64,000 bases of DNA. Origin: Actinosynnema sp042752395. Its GTDB lineage: Bacteria; Actinomycetota; Actinomycetes; Mycobacteriales; Pseudonocardiaceae. Position 1 is the first letter of the stretch. Each line of letters begins with the position of its first letter. Under the pieces are notes generated by a model that saw nothing but the letters and a program-made list of their open reading frames with translations, was not told where the DNA came from and made no database searches. Of the stretch, positions 19,166 through 26,845 are shown in pieces. Location: NCBI RefSeq assembly GCF_042752395.1, contig NZ_JBHYXZ010000023.1:1-64000 (forward strand), in the 5' to 3' direction. A program made the translations under genes and the position numbers.

Positions 19166-19384
19166 ACTGTGCACGAACGCGGCCCGGAGCGCAGCGGAAT
19201 CCCCTCGTTGCTCCCGGTGCCTGCGACCGGCGTGGCGGCGGCCGGCGGTTCAGCCCGGTCCGGCCCGCGCCCACCCGCGAAGGCAGCACGCTAACAAGGC
19301 GCGGCCCCTGCCACAAGGCGTACCGGCGCGCAAGCCCTTTACGTGCGGCGGAGCGGGCGCCGCGCACCCGGGTGCCACCCCGAT

Positions 19385-19414
19385 TTGAACCGCGACCCGG
19401 GGGCTGCGTACCCT
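19385..19414 (+). promoter_or_regulatory. Probable rpmH promoter
   Basis: TTGAAC (19385-19390) and TACCCT (19409-19414) are separated by 18 bp and resemble the -35 and -10 elements of the main actinobacterial sigma factor. The rpmH start codon is about 100 bases downstream. Confidence 0.5.
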
Positions 19415-19517
19415 CGTAACCGTCTCCCGCTTGCGTGGGGTGCTTTTCGCGCGCCCGGGGCTTGTTCGCAGGGGACAACCACAGACCTGCTTGGCAGTTA
19501 GCACCGGGAGTCCGACC

Positions 19518-19661
19518 GTGAGCAAGGGTAAGCGCACCTTCCAGCCCAACAACCGTCGCCGTGCCAAGACGCACGGGTTCCGGCTGCGCATGCGCACCCG
19601 CGCCGGTCGCGCCATCCTGGCCGCGCGCCGTGGCAAGGGCCGCAAGCAGCTGTCCGCCTGA
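19518..19661 (+). CDS. rpmH: 50S ribosomal protein L34
   Basis: A 47-residue, very basic protein with the L34 sequence (SKGKRTFQPNNRRRAKTHGF, then RMRTRAGRAILAARR). It is a structural protein of the large ribosomal subunit. The GTG start follows GGGAG at 7-base spacing; the longer open frame beginning at 19431 is not used, since the family begins at this point. It heads the rpmH-rnpA-yidD-yidC-jag cluster. Confidence 0.98.
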   Translation: MSKGKRTFQPNNRRRAKTHGFRLRMRTRAGRAILAARRGKGRKQLSA

Positions 19662-19674
19662 TCGCCGCAGCGCC

Positions 19675-20016
19675 GTGCTACCCGCGGCCAACCGGCTGAC
19701 CCGCAGCCAGGACTTCGGCCTGGTGGTCCGCCGGGGCCGCCGGGCCGGCCGGTCCCGGCTGGTGGTGCACGTCCTGACGTCGGCGCAGCCCACCTTGGAC
19801 CCGTCCAAGGTGGGCTTCGTCGTGAGCAAGGCCGTGGGCAACTCCGTGGTCCGGCACCGGGTGAGCCGCAGGCTCCGCCACGTGGTGCGGGACCGCCTCG
19901 ACTCGTTGCCGCCCGGAACTTCGCTCGTCGTGCGCGCGTTGGCACCGTCAGCCGATGCGGACAGCGCCGAGCTCGGCCGGGACCTCGACGCGGCGCTGCA
20001 CAAGGTGCTGCGATGA
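19675..20016 (+). CDS. rnpA: Ribonuclease P protein component
   Basis: A 113-residue basic protein that assists the RNase P RNA in cutting the 5' leader from tRNA precursors. The family pattern NRLTRSQDF, then KVGFVVSKAVGNSVVRHRVSRRLRH (the RNR-type RNA-binding helix) is clear. The GTG at 19675 gives a normal N-terminus, 13 bases after rpmH; the longer open frame starting at 19561 overlaps rpmH and is rejected. The stop codon overlaps the yidD start (ATGA). Confidence 0.97.
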   Translation: MLPAANRLTRSQDFGLVVRRGRRAGRSRLVVHVLTSAQPTLDPSKVGFVVSKAVGNSVVRHRVSRRLRHVVRDRLDSLPPGTSLVVRALAPSADADSAELGRDLDAALHKVLR

Positions 20017-20285
20017 CGACCGTCCAGGTGAGCCCCGTCGTGCGGGCGTTGCTGCTGCCGGTGCGCTTCTACCGGAAGTTCATCTCACCGGCGCTGCCCC
20101 CGACCTGCCGTTTCCACCCGACCTGCAGTGCGTACGCGGTGGAGGCGTTGACCGTCCACGGTGCGCTGCGCGGATCCTGGCTGACCCTGCGCCGGCTGGG
20201 CCGCTGCGGACCCTGGCACCCTGGTGGCCTGGACCCGGTTCCGCCGAGGCGAAACGCGGTCCCCGACCTTCCTGCCGAGGAGTAG
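20013..20285 (+). CDS. yidD: Membrane protein insertion efficiency factor YidD
   Basis: A 90-residue protein with the YidD pattern: VRFYRKFISPALPPTCRFHPTCSAYA with its three conserved cysteines in the CRF-PTCS region, then GSWLTLRRLGRCGPWHPGG. It is a peripheral membrane protein that aids YidC-dependent insertion. It overlaps rnpA by four bases and ends three bases before yidC. Confidence 0.97.
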   Translation: MTTVQVSPVVRALLLPVRFYRKFISPALPPTCRFHPTCSAYAVEALTVHGALRGSWLTLRRLGRCGPWHPGGLDPVPPRRNAVPDLPAEE

Positions 20286-20288
20286 CTA

Positions 20289-21335
20289 GTGCTCAACTTC
20301 ATCTACTACCCGGTGTCCTTCATCCTGTGGTGTTGGCACTGGGTGTTCGGCCACATCTTCGGCGAGTCGAGCGGGTTCGCGTGGGCCCTGAGCGTGGTGT
20401 TCCTCGTCTTCACGCTCCGCGCGCTGCTGTTCAAGCCGTTCGTCGGCCAGGTCCGCTCGATGCGCAAGATGCAGGAGTTCGCGCCCGAGCTGCAGAAGAT
20501 CAAGAAGAAGTACGCGAACGACCGGCAGCGCCAGGCGCAGGAGATGCAGAAGCTCCAGTCGGAGCACGGCGTCAACCCGCTGGGCGGCTGCCTGCCGATG
20601 CTGGTGCAGATCCCGGTGTTCATCGGCCTGTTCCACGTGCTGCGGTCGTTCAAGCCCGGCTGGGGCGAGGTCTACTTCTTCGACGCCCAAGGCGTGGAGT
20701 CCTTCGTCAACGCGAAGCTGTTCGGCGCGAACCTGTCGACGTTCATCACGATGCCGTGGGACGACCCGGGCCAGCCGTCGCTGACGGACTTCGGCACCGA
20801 GCGCAGCGCGGTGCTGTACGTGGCCATCCCGCTGATGATCATCGCCTCGATCGCGACGCACTTCACCGCGCGCCACTCGGTGGCCCGGCAGACGCAGGCC
20901 GCGGCGGACAACCCGCAGACCGCGATCATGAACAAGCTGACGCTCTACATCTTCCCGCTGGGCGTGCTCGTCGGTGGTCTCTTCTTCCCCATCGCGATCC
21001 TGCTCTACTGGCTGAGCAACAACGCGTGGACGCTGGGTCAGCAGTACGTCGTGTACCACCGCATCGACCGCGAGGAAGAGGCGAAGAAGGTCGAGGCGAC
21101 CGCGCAGCGCACGGCGCTCGCGCCGAAGCCGGGGGCCAAGCCCGTGACCAAGCCGAAGCCCGGTCAGAAGCCCCAGCAGCGCAAGCCCGCCGGCAGCCCG
21201 CCGGCGGCCGCCGCCGCGAAGCCCGCGCCGGACGGCGACGAGCCCGCCGAGGCCGTGCCGCCGTCCACCGAGATTCCCGGTCTGAGCCCAGACCGATCCC
21301 CAGGCAAGAAGCAGGGCAACAAGAAGCGTCGTTGA
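20289..21335 (+). CDS. yidC: Membrane protein insertase YidC
   Basis: A 348-residue YidC/Oxa1 insertase, which places proteins in the cytoplasmic membrane alone or with SecYEG. It has five helices, a cytoplasmic hairpin rich in Lys/Gln between the first two (about residues 60-100), the phrase GGCLPMLVQIPVFIGLF, and the hydrophilic groove arginine in the RALLFKP region. The C-terminal 80 residues are a basic, Pro/Ala-rich tail. The GTG start follows GAGGAG within the end of yidD. Confidence 0.97.
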   Translation: MLNFIYYPVSFILWCWHWVFGHIFGESSGFAWALSVVFLVFTLRALLFKPFVGQVRSMRKMQEFAPELQKIKKKYANDRQRQAQEMQKLQSEHGVNPLGGCLPMLVQIPVFIGLFHVLRSFKPGWGEVYFFDAQGVESFVNAKLFGANLSTFITMPWDDPGQPSLTDFGTERSAVLYVAIPLMIIASIATHFTARHSVARQTQAAADNPQTAIMNKLTLYIFPLGVLVGGLFFPIAILLYWLSNNAWTLGQQYVVYHRIDREEEAKKVEATAQRTALAPKPGAKPVTKPKPGQKPQQRKPAGSPPAAAAAKPAPDGDEPAEAVPPSTEIPGLSPDRSPGKKQGNKKRR

Positions 21336-21353
21336 CCCTGGAGAGGAGACATC

Positions 21354-21896
21354 GTGTCGGAGACGTTGCAGGCGGCCGACGTGGACGCACCGGAGGCCGG
21401 CCAGGTCCCACCGGCGCGGTCGGGGACTTCGGAGGACCTGCTCGTCCAGGAGGGCGACATCGCCGGGGACTACCTCGAGCGGCTGTTGGACCTGCTCGAC
21501 TACGACGGCGACATCGACCTCGACGTCGAGGCGGGTCGGGCGATCGTGAGCATCGACGGCGGTGACGACCTGGAGAAGCTGGTCGGTCCCCGCGGCACGG
21601 TCCTGGAGTCCTTGCAGGAGCTGACCCGGCTCGCCGTCCAGCAGGAGACGGGCGTGCGCAGCCGGCTCATGCTGGACATCGCCGGGTGGCGCGCCGGGCG
21701 TCGGGCCGAGCTGGCCGACCTCGGGCGGACCACCGCGGAGAAGGTGCGGGCCACCGGTGAGAAGGTGCGGTTGCACCCGATGACGCCGTTCGAGCGGAAG
21801 GTCGTGCACGACGCCGTCGCCGCGGTGGCGGGCGTGCACAGCGAGAGCGAGGGCGAGGAGCCGCAGCGCCGCGTGGTGGTGCTGCCCAAGCCCTGA
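21354..21896 (+). CDS. jag: Jag/KhpB-type RNA-binding protein (KH and R3H domains)
   Basis: A 180-residue protein with a KH domain (about residues 55-110, with LVGPRGTVLESLQELTRLAVQ) followed by an R3H domain (about 125-180, ending with RLHPMTPFERKVVHDAVAAV). The family, SpoIIIJ-associated Jag or KhpB, binds RNA and in other Gram-positive bacteria influences cell elongation. The GTG follows GGAGAGGAG, 18 bases after yidC. A strong terminator follows. Confidence 0.95.
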   Translation: MSETLQAADVDAPEAGQVPPARSGTSEDLLVQEGDIAGDYLERLLDLLDYDGDIDLDVEAGRAIVSIDGGDDLEKLVGPRGTVLESLQELTRLAVQQETGVRSRLMLDIAGWRAGRRAELADLGRTTAEKVRATGEKVRLHPMTPFERKVVHDAVAAVAGVHSESEGEEPQRRVVVLPKP

Positions 21897-21910
21897 GCGG
21901 TCGCGGAACG

Positions 21911-21943
21911 ACGGCCCCGGTCCCCTGGTGGGACCGGGGCCGT
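21911..21943 (+). terminator. Terminator of the rpmH-jag operon
   Basis: A 14-bp stem (ACGGCCCCGGTCCC at 21911-21924 and its complement at 21930-21943) with a five-base loop, followed by TCTGCTT, 15 bases after the jag stop. Confidence 0.85.
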
Positions 21944-22037
21944 TCTGCTTGCCCGTCCGTGCGGTGATCGGCCGAGTGCGGTGGTGCGCAGGGCGAGTCG
22001 GTTCGGGTAGGCCGATCCCCGGGCCGAGGGCGAGACT

Positions 22038-22069
22038 GGGCCGGTTGTGGGGTGGGCCGGTTGTGGGGT
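22038..22069. repeat. Perfect 16-bp tandem duplication
   Basis: GGGCCGGTTGTGGGGT is repeated head to tail at 22038-22053 and 22054-22069, just after the stop codon of the minus-strand gene. No function is apparent. Confidence 0.8.
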
Positions 22070-22072
22070 GGG

Positions 22073-23056
22073 TCAGGCCACGATCGCGTAGCGCTCGTCA
22101 TCCAGGTCGCGGCCCCACAGGGCGGGGTCGGTGAGCGGGACGACGTGCCCCTCCCCCAGCAGCGCGACGCACTCGGCGGCGGTGAGGCCCGCACCGGTCG
22201 ACCAGCGGCCCTCGATGAGGACCAGGCGTCCACCCGGCCGGAGGAGCGCGCGCCAGCGGTCGAGCGCGGCCGTCGGGTCGGGCAGCGCCCACAGCACGTG
22301 CCGCACCAGCACCACGTCGAACGACCCCGGCGGGTACGGCGGGCGCGCGGCGTCGCCCTGGCGGAACTCGACCCCCGGCGCCTTCACGCGGGCGGCGGCG
22401 ACCATGCGCTCGGACAGGTCGAGCCCGCGCACGTCGTACCCCTCCCCCGCGAGCAACGCGGTGAGGCTGCCGGTGCCGCACCCGAGGTCGACCACGCGCG
22501 CCGGCGCGGGCGGCAGCAGGGACAGGAGCAGTTCCCGCCACGCGCGGCGGACGTCCGGGTCACGCAGCCCGTGGTCGGCGTCCTCGTCGAACGTCGCCGC
22601 CTGGTCGTCCCAGAAGCGGGACTGCGCGAACGTGGTGAGCCACGCGCGCTGCTCGTCGTTCTCGGGCACGTCGCGGCCGCGCGCCTCGGCGATGGCCTGC
22701 CAGGCGGCCTCGGGCGACGCGCCGTCCAGCACGAGGAGCGCGCCCGCGATCAACGACGAGCGGCCGATGCCGGCCCAGCAGTGCACGAGGACGTGACGGC
22801 CCGCCCGGAGGTCTTCGAGCACCGGGGCGAGGTCCGGCGCGTCCGGCACGCCGAAGTCCGGGATGGGCAGCCAGTGGAACGCCATGCCCGCGTCCCGTGC
22901 CGCCTCGGCCTCGTCGGACAGGTCCAGCTCGGCCAGTTCCGTCTCGGTGAGCGCGCACACGATCACGTCGACCCCGCGGTCGGCGAGGTGACGGAGGTGC
23001 TCCAGGCTGTGCGGGTGGCCCATGGTGCTCAGCGCGCCCGGTCTGATCGAGTACAT
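22073..23056 (-). CDS. Dual-specificity-type phosphatase fused to a class I methyltransferase
   Basis: A 327-residue two-domain protein. Residues 1-145 form a cysteine phosphatase of the tyrosine/dual-specificity type: the P-loop is HCWAGIGRS with Cys93 and Arg99, preceded by a general-acid loop PIPDFGVPDAPD. Residues about 155-327 form a SAM-dependent methyltransferase with motif I DLGCGTGS (190-197), then LDLSERM and a VVLVRHVLWALPDP motif. The substrates are unknown. The ATG start gives a normal phosphatase N-terminus; the longer open frame is antisense to the neighbouring Nudix gene. A parS site lies in the 39 bases between the divergent starts. Confidence 0.85.
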   Translation of the reverse strand: MYSIRPGALSTMGHPHSLEHLRHLADRGVDVIVCALTETELAELDLSDEAEAARDAGMAFHWLPIPDFGVPDAPDLAPVLEDLRAGRHVLVHCWAGIGRSSLIAGALLVLDGASPEAAWQAIAEARGRDVPENDEQRAWLTTFAQSRFWDDQAATFDEDADHGLRDPDVRRAWRELLLSLLPPAPARVVDLGCGTGSLTALLAGEGYDVRGLDLSERMVAAARVKAPGVEFRQGDAARPPYPPGSFDVVLVRHVLWALPDPTAALDRWRALLRPGGRLVLIEGRWSTGAGLTAAECVALLGEGHVVPLTDPALWGRDLDDERYAIVA

Positions 23057-23071
23057 CTCTTCCCCTTGCCG

Positions 23072-23087
23072 TGTTCCACGTGAAACG
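23072..23087. promoter_or_regulatory. parS site
   Basis: TGTTCCACGTGAAACG differs from the ParB site consensus TGTTTCACGTGAAACA at one core position and the last base. It lies between the divergent starts at 23056 and 23096. Confidence 0.85.
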
Positions 23088-23095
23088 GTCGCCGT

Positions 23096-23554
23096 ATGAC
23101 TGAGATGGCCCGGCACCTCCGCGTCGCCGCCTACGCGGTGATCATCGAGAACGATCGGCTGCTGCTCTCCCGGTGGCTCGGGCCGGACCGGCCGAGGTGG
23201 ATCCTCCCCGGCGGCGGGCTCGATCACGGTGAAGATCCGTACGACGCGGTGGTCCGCGAGGTGTTCGAGGAGACCGGCTACCACGCCGAGGTCGATCGGC
23301 TGCTCGGCATCCAGAACGTCCACGGGCCGATGGTGCGCGACGGCGTGGAGGTCGACTACCACCGCATCCGGATCATGTACGAGGCGCACGTGGTCGGCGG
23401 GGAACTCACCTTCGAGGTCGGTGGCAGCACGGACCAGGCGGCGTGGTTCCCGGTGGCGGAGATCCCCGAGTTGGATCACGTCGAGTCGGTGGACTACGCG
23501 TTGGAACTCCTCCGCGCGTCGCCCAAGGACGGGCGGATCGTGGACCTGGGGTGA
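23096..23554 (+). CDS. Nudix hydrolase
   Basis: A 152-residue Nudix protein. The Nudix box runs from Gly40 to Tyr62 (GGLDHGED then REVFEETGY) with the metal-binding glutamates of REVFEE. Such enzymes hydrolyse nucleoside diphosphates linked to another moiety; the substrate here cannot be told. It is flanked by parS sites on both sides. The ATG is preceded by weak Shine-Dalgarno sequence. Confidence 0.9.
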   Translation: MTEMARHLRVAAYAVIIENDRLLLSRWLGPDRPRWILPGGGLDHGEDPYDAVVREVFEETGYHAEVDRLLGIQNVHGPMVRDGVEVDYHRIRIMYEAHVVGGELTFEVGGSTDQAAWFPVAEIPELDHVESVDYALELLRASPKDGRIVDLG

Positions 23555-23563
23555 AGCGGGGCG

Positions 23564-23579
23564 CGTTTCACGTGAAACA
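23564..23579. promoter_or_regulatory. parS site
   Basis: CGTTTCACGTGAAACA matches the consensus at 15 of 16 positions, with a perfect 14-bp palindrome GTTTCACGTGAAAC. It lies just after the Nudix gene. Confidence 0.92.
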
Positions 23580-23721
23580 CGTCGAACTTCTCACTTCGAT
23601 TTGGCGTGTCGCCGGGGTGATCCGTCATAGTGGTGACCGGCACATCTCGTGAGGCTCGCAGCCTCTCCGACGAGAAGCCCAACCCCATCGCCCACACCCG
23701 GCCGCCGCCGGCGTCCGGTGT

Positions 23722-23737
23722 GGTTTCACGTGAAACG
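23722..23737. promoter_or_regulatory. parS site
   Basis: GGTTTCACGTGAAACG contains the perfect 14-bp palindrome GTTTCACGTGAAAC; only the two outermost bases differ. It lies 15 bases before the rsmG start. Confidence 0.92.
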
Positions 23738-23751
23738 TCCCGGACGGAGAC

Positions 23752-24429
23752 ATGGCCGCAGAGGTGGAAGACCGCGCGAAGAAGGTCTTCGGTGACCACT
23801 ACGACAAGGCGGCCGCGTTCACGGCACTGCTGACCGAGCACGGCGTCGAGCGGGGGCTCATCGGACCGCGCGAGGTCGACCGGCTTTGGGAACGCCACGT
23901 CCTCAACTCGGCCGTCGTGGCGGAGTTGCTCCCCGAAGGTTCACGGGTCGTGGACGTAGGCTCGGGCGCGGGCCTGCCGGGGATCCCCCTGGCGATCGCG
24001 CGGCCCGATCTCGACCTCACGCTCCTGGAGCCGATGGCCCGGCGGGTGGCGTGGCTGACCGAGTGCGTCGAAGCCCTCGACCTCAAGGTCACCGTCCTCC
24101 GGGGGCGAGCCGAGGAAGGACCGGTGCGTGACCGGCTGTCCGACAGCGACGTCGTGACGGCCCGTGCGGTGGCCCCGCTGGAACGGCTGACGCGGTGGTG
24201 CCTGCCGCTGCTGCGGCCCGGCGGACGTCTGGTCGCTCTCAAGGGCGAGAGCGCCGCGGAAGAACTGGAACGCGACGCCGAGGCGGTACGCCGGGCCGGA
24301 GGCATCCGGCCTCGCGTCATCACCTGTGGTGGCGATGTCCTCGAACTGCCGACGACGGTCGTGCTCGTGGAGCGCGACGAGCGGGCGAGCCGCCGTGAAG
24401 GCGGGCGTCGCAGAAGGAAGGATCGGTGA
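23752..24429 (+). CDS. rsmG: 16S rRNA (guanine527-N7)-methyltransferase RsmG (GidB)
   Basis: A 225-residue methyltransferase that modifies G527 in the 530 loop of 16S rRNA; loss of it gives low-level streptomycin resistance in other bacteria. The N-terminal helix region ends in DRLWERHVLNS, the SAM-binding motif is VVDVGSGAGLPGIPLA, and LLEPMARRVAWL and VTARAVAPL follow. The C-terminus is basic. The ATG lies just after a parS site. Its stop overlaps the parA start by four bases (GTGA). Confidence 0.97.
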   Translation: MAAEVEDRAKKVFGDHYDKAAAFTALLTEHGVERGLIGPREVDRLWERHVLNSAVVAELLPEGSRVVDVGSGAGLPGIPLAIARPDLDLTLLEPMARRVAWLTECVEALDLKVTVLRGRAEEGPVRDRLSDSDVVTARAVAPLERLTRWCLPLLRPGGRLVALKGESAAEELERDAEAVRRAGGIRPRVITCGGDVLELPTTVVLVERDERASRREGGRRRRKDR

Positions 24430-25457
24430 CCGTGTACCCCGACCCCCTGCAACCGGTGTTCCAAGCGGCCGGTGTTTCACGTGAAACCGAGCCTGAAGGT
24501 GTGGTGGGCGCGGGCGAAGTGCTCCGCCCGGCGGTAGACCCCAACTTGGCAACCAACGTGGAACCGGCAGGAGACACCAGCACCGTGTGGACCCCCATCG
24601 CGGAAGAAGCGGCACGCGCCACCCGCGTCCTGCACCCCGACTCCCTCCAACTCCCCCGCCCTGACCGTCGCCGCGTGATGGTGGTCGCCAACCAGAAGGG
24701 CGGCGTCGGCAAGACGACGAGCACGGTGAACCTCGCCGCCGCGCTCGCCATCCACGGGCTCAAGGTCCTCGTCATCGACCTCGACCCGCAGGGCAACGCG
24801 AGCACCGCGCTGGCGGTCGAGCACCGCTCCGGCACGCCGTCGGTGTACGAGGTGCTGATCGGTGAGCTGTCCGTGGCGGAAGCCGCTCAGGTCAGCAGCC
24901 AGTCCCCCAACCTGTACTGCGTGCCGGCGACGATCGACCTGGCGGGCGCGGAGATCGAGCTGGTGTCGATGGTGGCCCGCGAGTCGCGGTTGAAGGAGGC
25001 GCTGAGCCCCGAGGCGCTGGACCCGATCAAGCCGGACTACGTGTTCATCGACTGCCCGCCGTCGCTCGGCCTGCTGACCGTCAACGCGATGGTCGCGGCG
25101 CAGGAGGTGCTGATCCCGATCCAGTGCGAGTACTACGCGCTGGAGGGACTGGGGCAGCTCCTGCGCAACATCGAGCTGGTGCAGGCGCACCTGAACCCGA
25201 CGCTGAACGTGTCCACGATCCTGTTGACGATGTACGACGGCCGCACGAAGTTGGCCGACCAGGTGACCAGCGAGGTGCGCGGCCACTTCGGCGACACCGT
25301 CCTCCGGACGGTGATCCCGCGCAGCGTGAAGGTCTCCGAGGCACCAGGATTCGGTCAGACGGTGCTCACCTACGATCCCGGCTCACGGGGCGCGATGAGC
25401 TACCTCGACGCGGCACGGGAGATCGCCGAGTACGGCGCGGAGATGAGGTCGGCATGA
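24426..25457 (+). CDS. parA: Chromosome partitioning ATPase ParA
   Basis: A 343-residue ParA/Soj ATPase which, with ParB and parS, moves the newly replicated origins apart. The deviant Walker A KGGVGKTT is at residues 91-98 (counting from this start), followed by DLDPQGNAST and the Walker B DCPPSLGL. The first 50 residues are poorly conserved, and codons 16-21 lie in a parS site. A GTG at 24585 would begin directly at the conserved WTPIAEEAARATRVLHP segment and is a serious alternative. GTG at 24426 is kept because it overlaps the rsmG stop. parB follows with an ATGA overlap. Confidence 0.93.
   Translation: MTVYPDPLQPVFQAAGVSRETEPEGVVGAGEVLRPAVDPNLATNVEPAGDTSTVWTPIAEEAARATRVLHPDSLQLPRPDRRRVMVVANQKGGVGKTTSTVNLAAALAIHGLKVLVIDLDPQGNASTALAVEHRSGTPSVYEVLIGELSVAEAAQVSSQSPNLYCVPATIDLAGAEIELVSMVARESRLKEALSPEALDPIKPDYVFIDCPPSLGLLTVNAMVAAQEVLIPIQCEYYALEGLGQLLRNIELVQAHLNPTLNVSTILLTMYDGRTKLADQVTSEVRGHFGDTVLRTVIPRSVKVSEAPGFGQTVLTYDPGSRGAMSYLDAAREIAEYGAEMRSA
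24473..24488. promoter_or_regulatory. parS site at the 5' end of parA
   Basis: TGTTTCACGTGAAACC matches the 16-bp consensus at 15 positions. It lies within the first codons of parA if the GTG at 24426 is used, or in its leader if translation starts at 24585. Confidence 0.92.
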
Positions 25458-26443
25458 CGGAACAGCGCAAGGGTGGCCTCGGCCGCGGGCTCGCGGCCCT
25501 GATCCCGAGCGGACCGCCTCCGGGCACCCCGGCGACACCGTCGCCGGCGAGGTCGGTGGCGAACGGCAAGACGTCCGCGTCCACCCCTGCGCCGTCCACC
25601 GCCCCGACCGGCGAGGTGGCCGGAGCGGTGTACCAGGAGCTGCCGGTCACGTCGATCCGGACGAACCCCAAGCAGCCGCGGCAGGTCTTCGACGAGGAGG
25701 CGCTGCGGGAGCTGGAGCACTCGATCCGCGAGTTCGGCCTGATGCAGCCGATCGTCGTGCGGGCCGTCGGGCCCGATGCGTACGAGCTGGTCATGGGCGA
25801 GCGGCGGTGGCGGGCCACCCAGCTCGCCGGGCTGAAGACGATCCCGGCGATCGTCCGGCACACCGCCGACGACGTGATGCTGCGGGACGCGCTGCTGGAG
25901 AACATCCACCGCGTGCAGCTCAACCCGTTGGAAGAGGCGTCGGCCTACCAGCAGCTGCTGGAGGAGTTCGGCGTGACGCACGAGGAGCTGGCCGACCGCA
26001 TCGGGCGCAGCCGGCCCGTGGTCACCAACACGATCCGGCTGCTGAAGCTGCCGTTGCCGGTGCAGCGGCGGGTGGCCGCCGGGGTGCTGTCCGCCGGGCA
26101 CGCGCGGGCGCTGCTCGGGGTCGAGGACCCCGGGGTGCAGGAGGAGCTGGCCGCTCGGATCGTGGCCGAGGGGATGTCGGTCCGGGCCACCGAGGAAGCG
26201 GTGACGCTCGCCAAGGGGGCGGAGCCCGCCAAGGCGAAGGCGGCGCGGCGGAAGCCGATCCAGGCTCCTGGGTTGCAGGAGTTGGCGGAGCGGTTGTCGG
26301 ACAACTTCGACACTCGGGTGAAGGTCGAGTTGGGGCAGCGGAAGGGGCGGATCGTGGTGGAGTTCGGGTCCGTTGACGACTTGGAGCGGATCATCCAGTT
26401 GATGTCGCCCGAGGCGGCGCAGCGGGGGCGGGGCGGGGAGTAG
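25454..26443 (+). CDS. parB: Chromosome partitioning protein ParB
   Basis: A 329-residue ParB, the CTP-dependent clamp that loads at parS and spreads on DNA. It starts MTEQRKGGLGRGLAAL, the short ParA-stimulating tail. After a flexible linker comes the ParB/Srx domain (about residues 60-150) with the CTP-binding motif GERRWRA at 115-121. A helix-turn-helix follows (ELADRIGRSRPVVTNTIRLLKLP), and the dimerising C-terminus begins at about 270. The ATG overlaps the parA stop. Nearby parS sites are its expected targets. Confidence 0.97.
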   Translation: MTEQRKGGLGRGLAALIPSGPPPGTPATPSPARSVANGKTSASTPAPSTAPTGEVAGAVYQELPVTSIRTNPKQPRQVFDEEALRELEHSIREFGLMQPIVVRAVGPDAYELVMGERRWRATQLAGLKTIPAIVRHTADDVMLRDALLENIHRVQLNPLEEASAYQQLLEEFGVTHEELADRIGRSRPVVTNTIRLLKLPLPVQRRVAAGVLSAGHARALLGVEDPGVQEELAARIVAEGMSVRATEEAVTLAKGAEPAKAKAARRKPIQAPGLQELAERLSDNFDTRVKVELGQRKGRIVVEFGSVDDLERIIQLMSPEAAQRGRGGE

Positions 26444-26530
26444 GTCTCCCCCGCGGTGAGCCGGTGGCGACTGGGTAGGCCGGTGGCGACGGGCCGGGTT
26501 GGTGGGTAGGCCGGTGCGGGACGCCGGTCC

Positions 26531-26664
26531 GGCCCGATTTGACATGGTGCCCGTACGGGCACCCCAGGCAGGCCGTAGCCGGCAGGCCCGGCGGGGAAAA
26601 GCGTCCCGCCAGACCTGCCGGCTCCGACCAGCCTAAGGCACCCGAACCCATGTCAAATCGGGCC
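26531..26664. repeat. 134-bp element bounded by perfect 17-bp inverted repeats
   Basis: GGCCCGATTTGACATGG at 26531-26547 is repeated in exact inverse at 26648-26664. Inside lie a second palindrome TGCCCGTACGGGCA (26548-26561) and a strong internal stem formed by AGCCGGCAGG and CCTGCCGGCT with GGCGGG/CCCGCC inside it. The whole could fold as one long branched hairpin in DNA or RNA. I see no clear target-site duplication and no second copy in the window. It may be a miniature inverted-repeat element, a structured RNA, or part of parB termination. Confidence 0.75.
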
Positions 26665-26835
26665 TCGGTGGTGGGTGGCGGGTCCGTTGTGGGCGTGGCG
26701 GGTTCGGTTGCGAGGTGGTGCCGGTGGGTTGGCCCGAAACGGACAAATGGGATTTGTTTGGGGTGTAGGGGATTACCCAGGGGTCTTTAGTCACGGTGAC
26801 GATGTCGGGGGAGGTGGCGAGTGGGCGAGGCCACG

Positions 26836-26845
26836 NNNNNNNNNN
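26836..26845. other. Assembly gap (10 N)
   Basis: Ten undetermined bases, probably a scaffold join of unknown true length. The T-runs directly after it suggest a sequence difficult to read, so nearby sequence should be treated with care. Confidence 0.98.

Larger units (their letters stand above)
19064..19517. other. dnaA-rpmH intergenic region with divergent promoters
   Basis: There is no gene in these 454 bases. They hold the dnaA upstream region with a perfect DnaA box TTATCCACA at 19157-19165 and a weaker one at 19145-19153, one perfect GCACCCGGGTGC palindrome at 19364-19375, and the likely rpmH promoter at 19385-19414. Confidence 0.7.

Noticed and set aside
17012..19294. A 760-codon plus-strand frame across the oriC region and dnaA
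   Set aside because: It is antisense to dnaA for most of its length and low-complexity Arg/Gly in the rest; no start signal or family match.
23057..23479. Extension of the phosphatase-methyltransferase frame upstream of its ATG
   Set aside because: It runs antisense through the Nudix gene; the conserved phosphatase N-terminus begins at 23056.
26460..26515. Short GCCGGTGGCGAC repeats considered as a CRISPR-like or attachment site
   Set aside because: Only two exact copies and a partial third with 7-17 base gaps; no spacer regularity and no integrase nearby.
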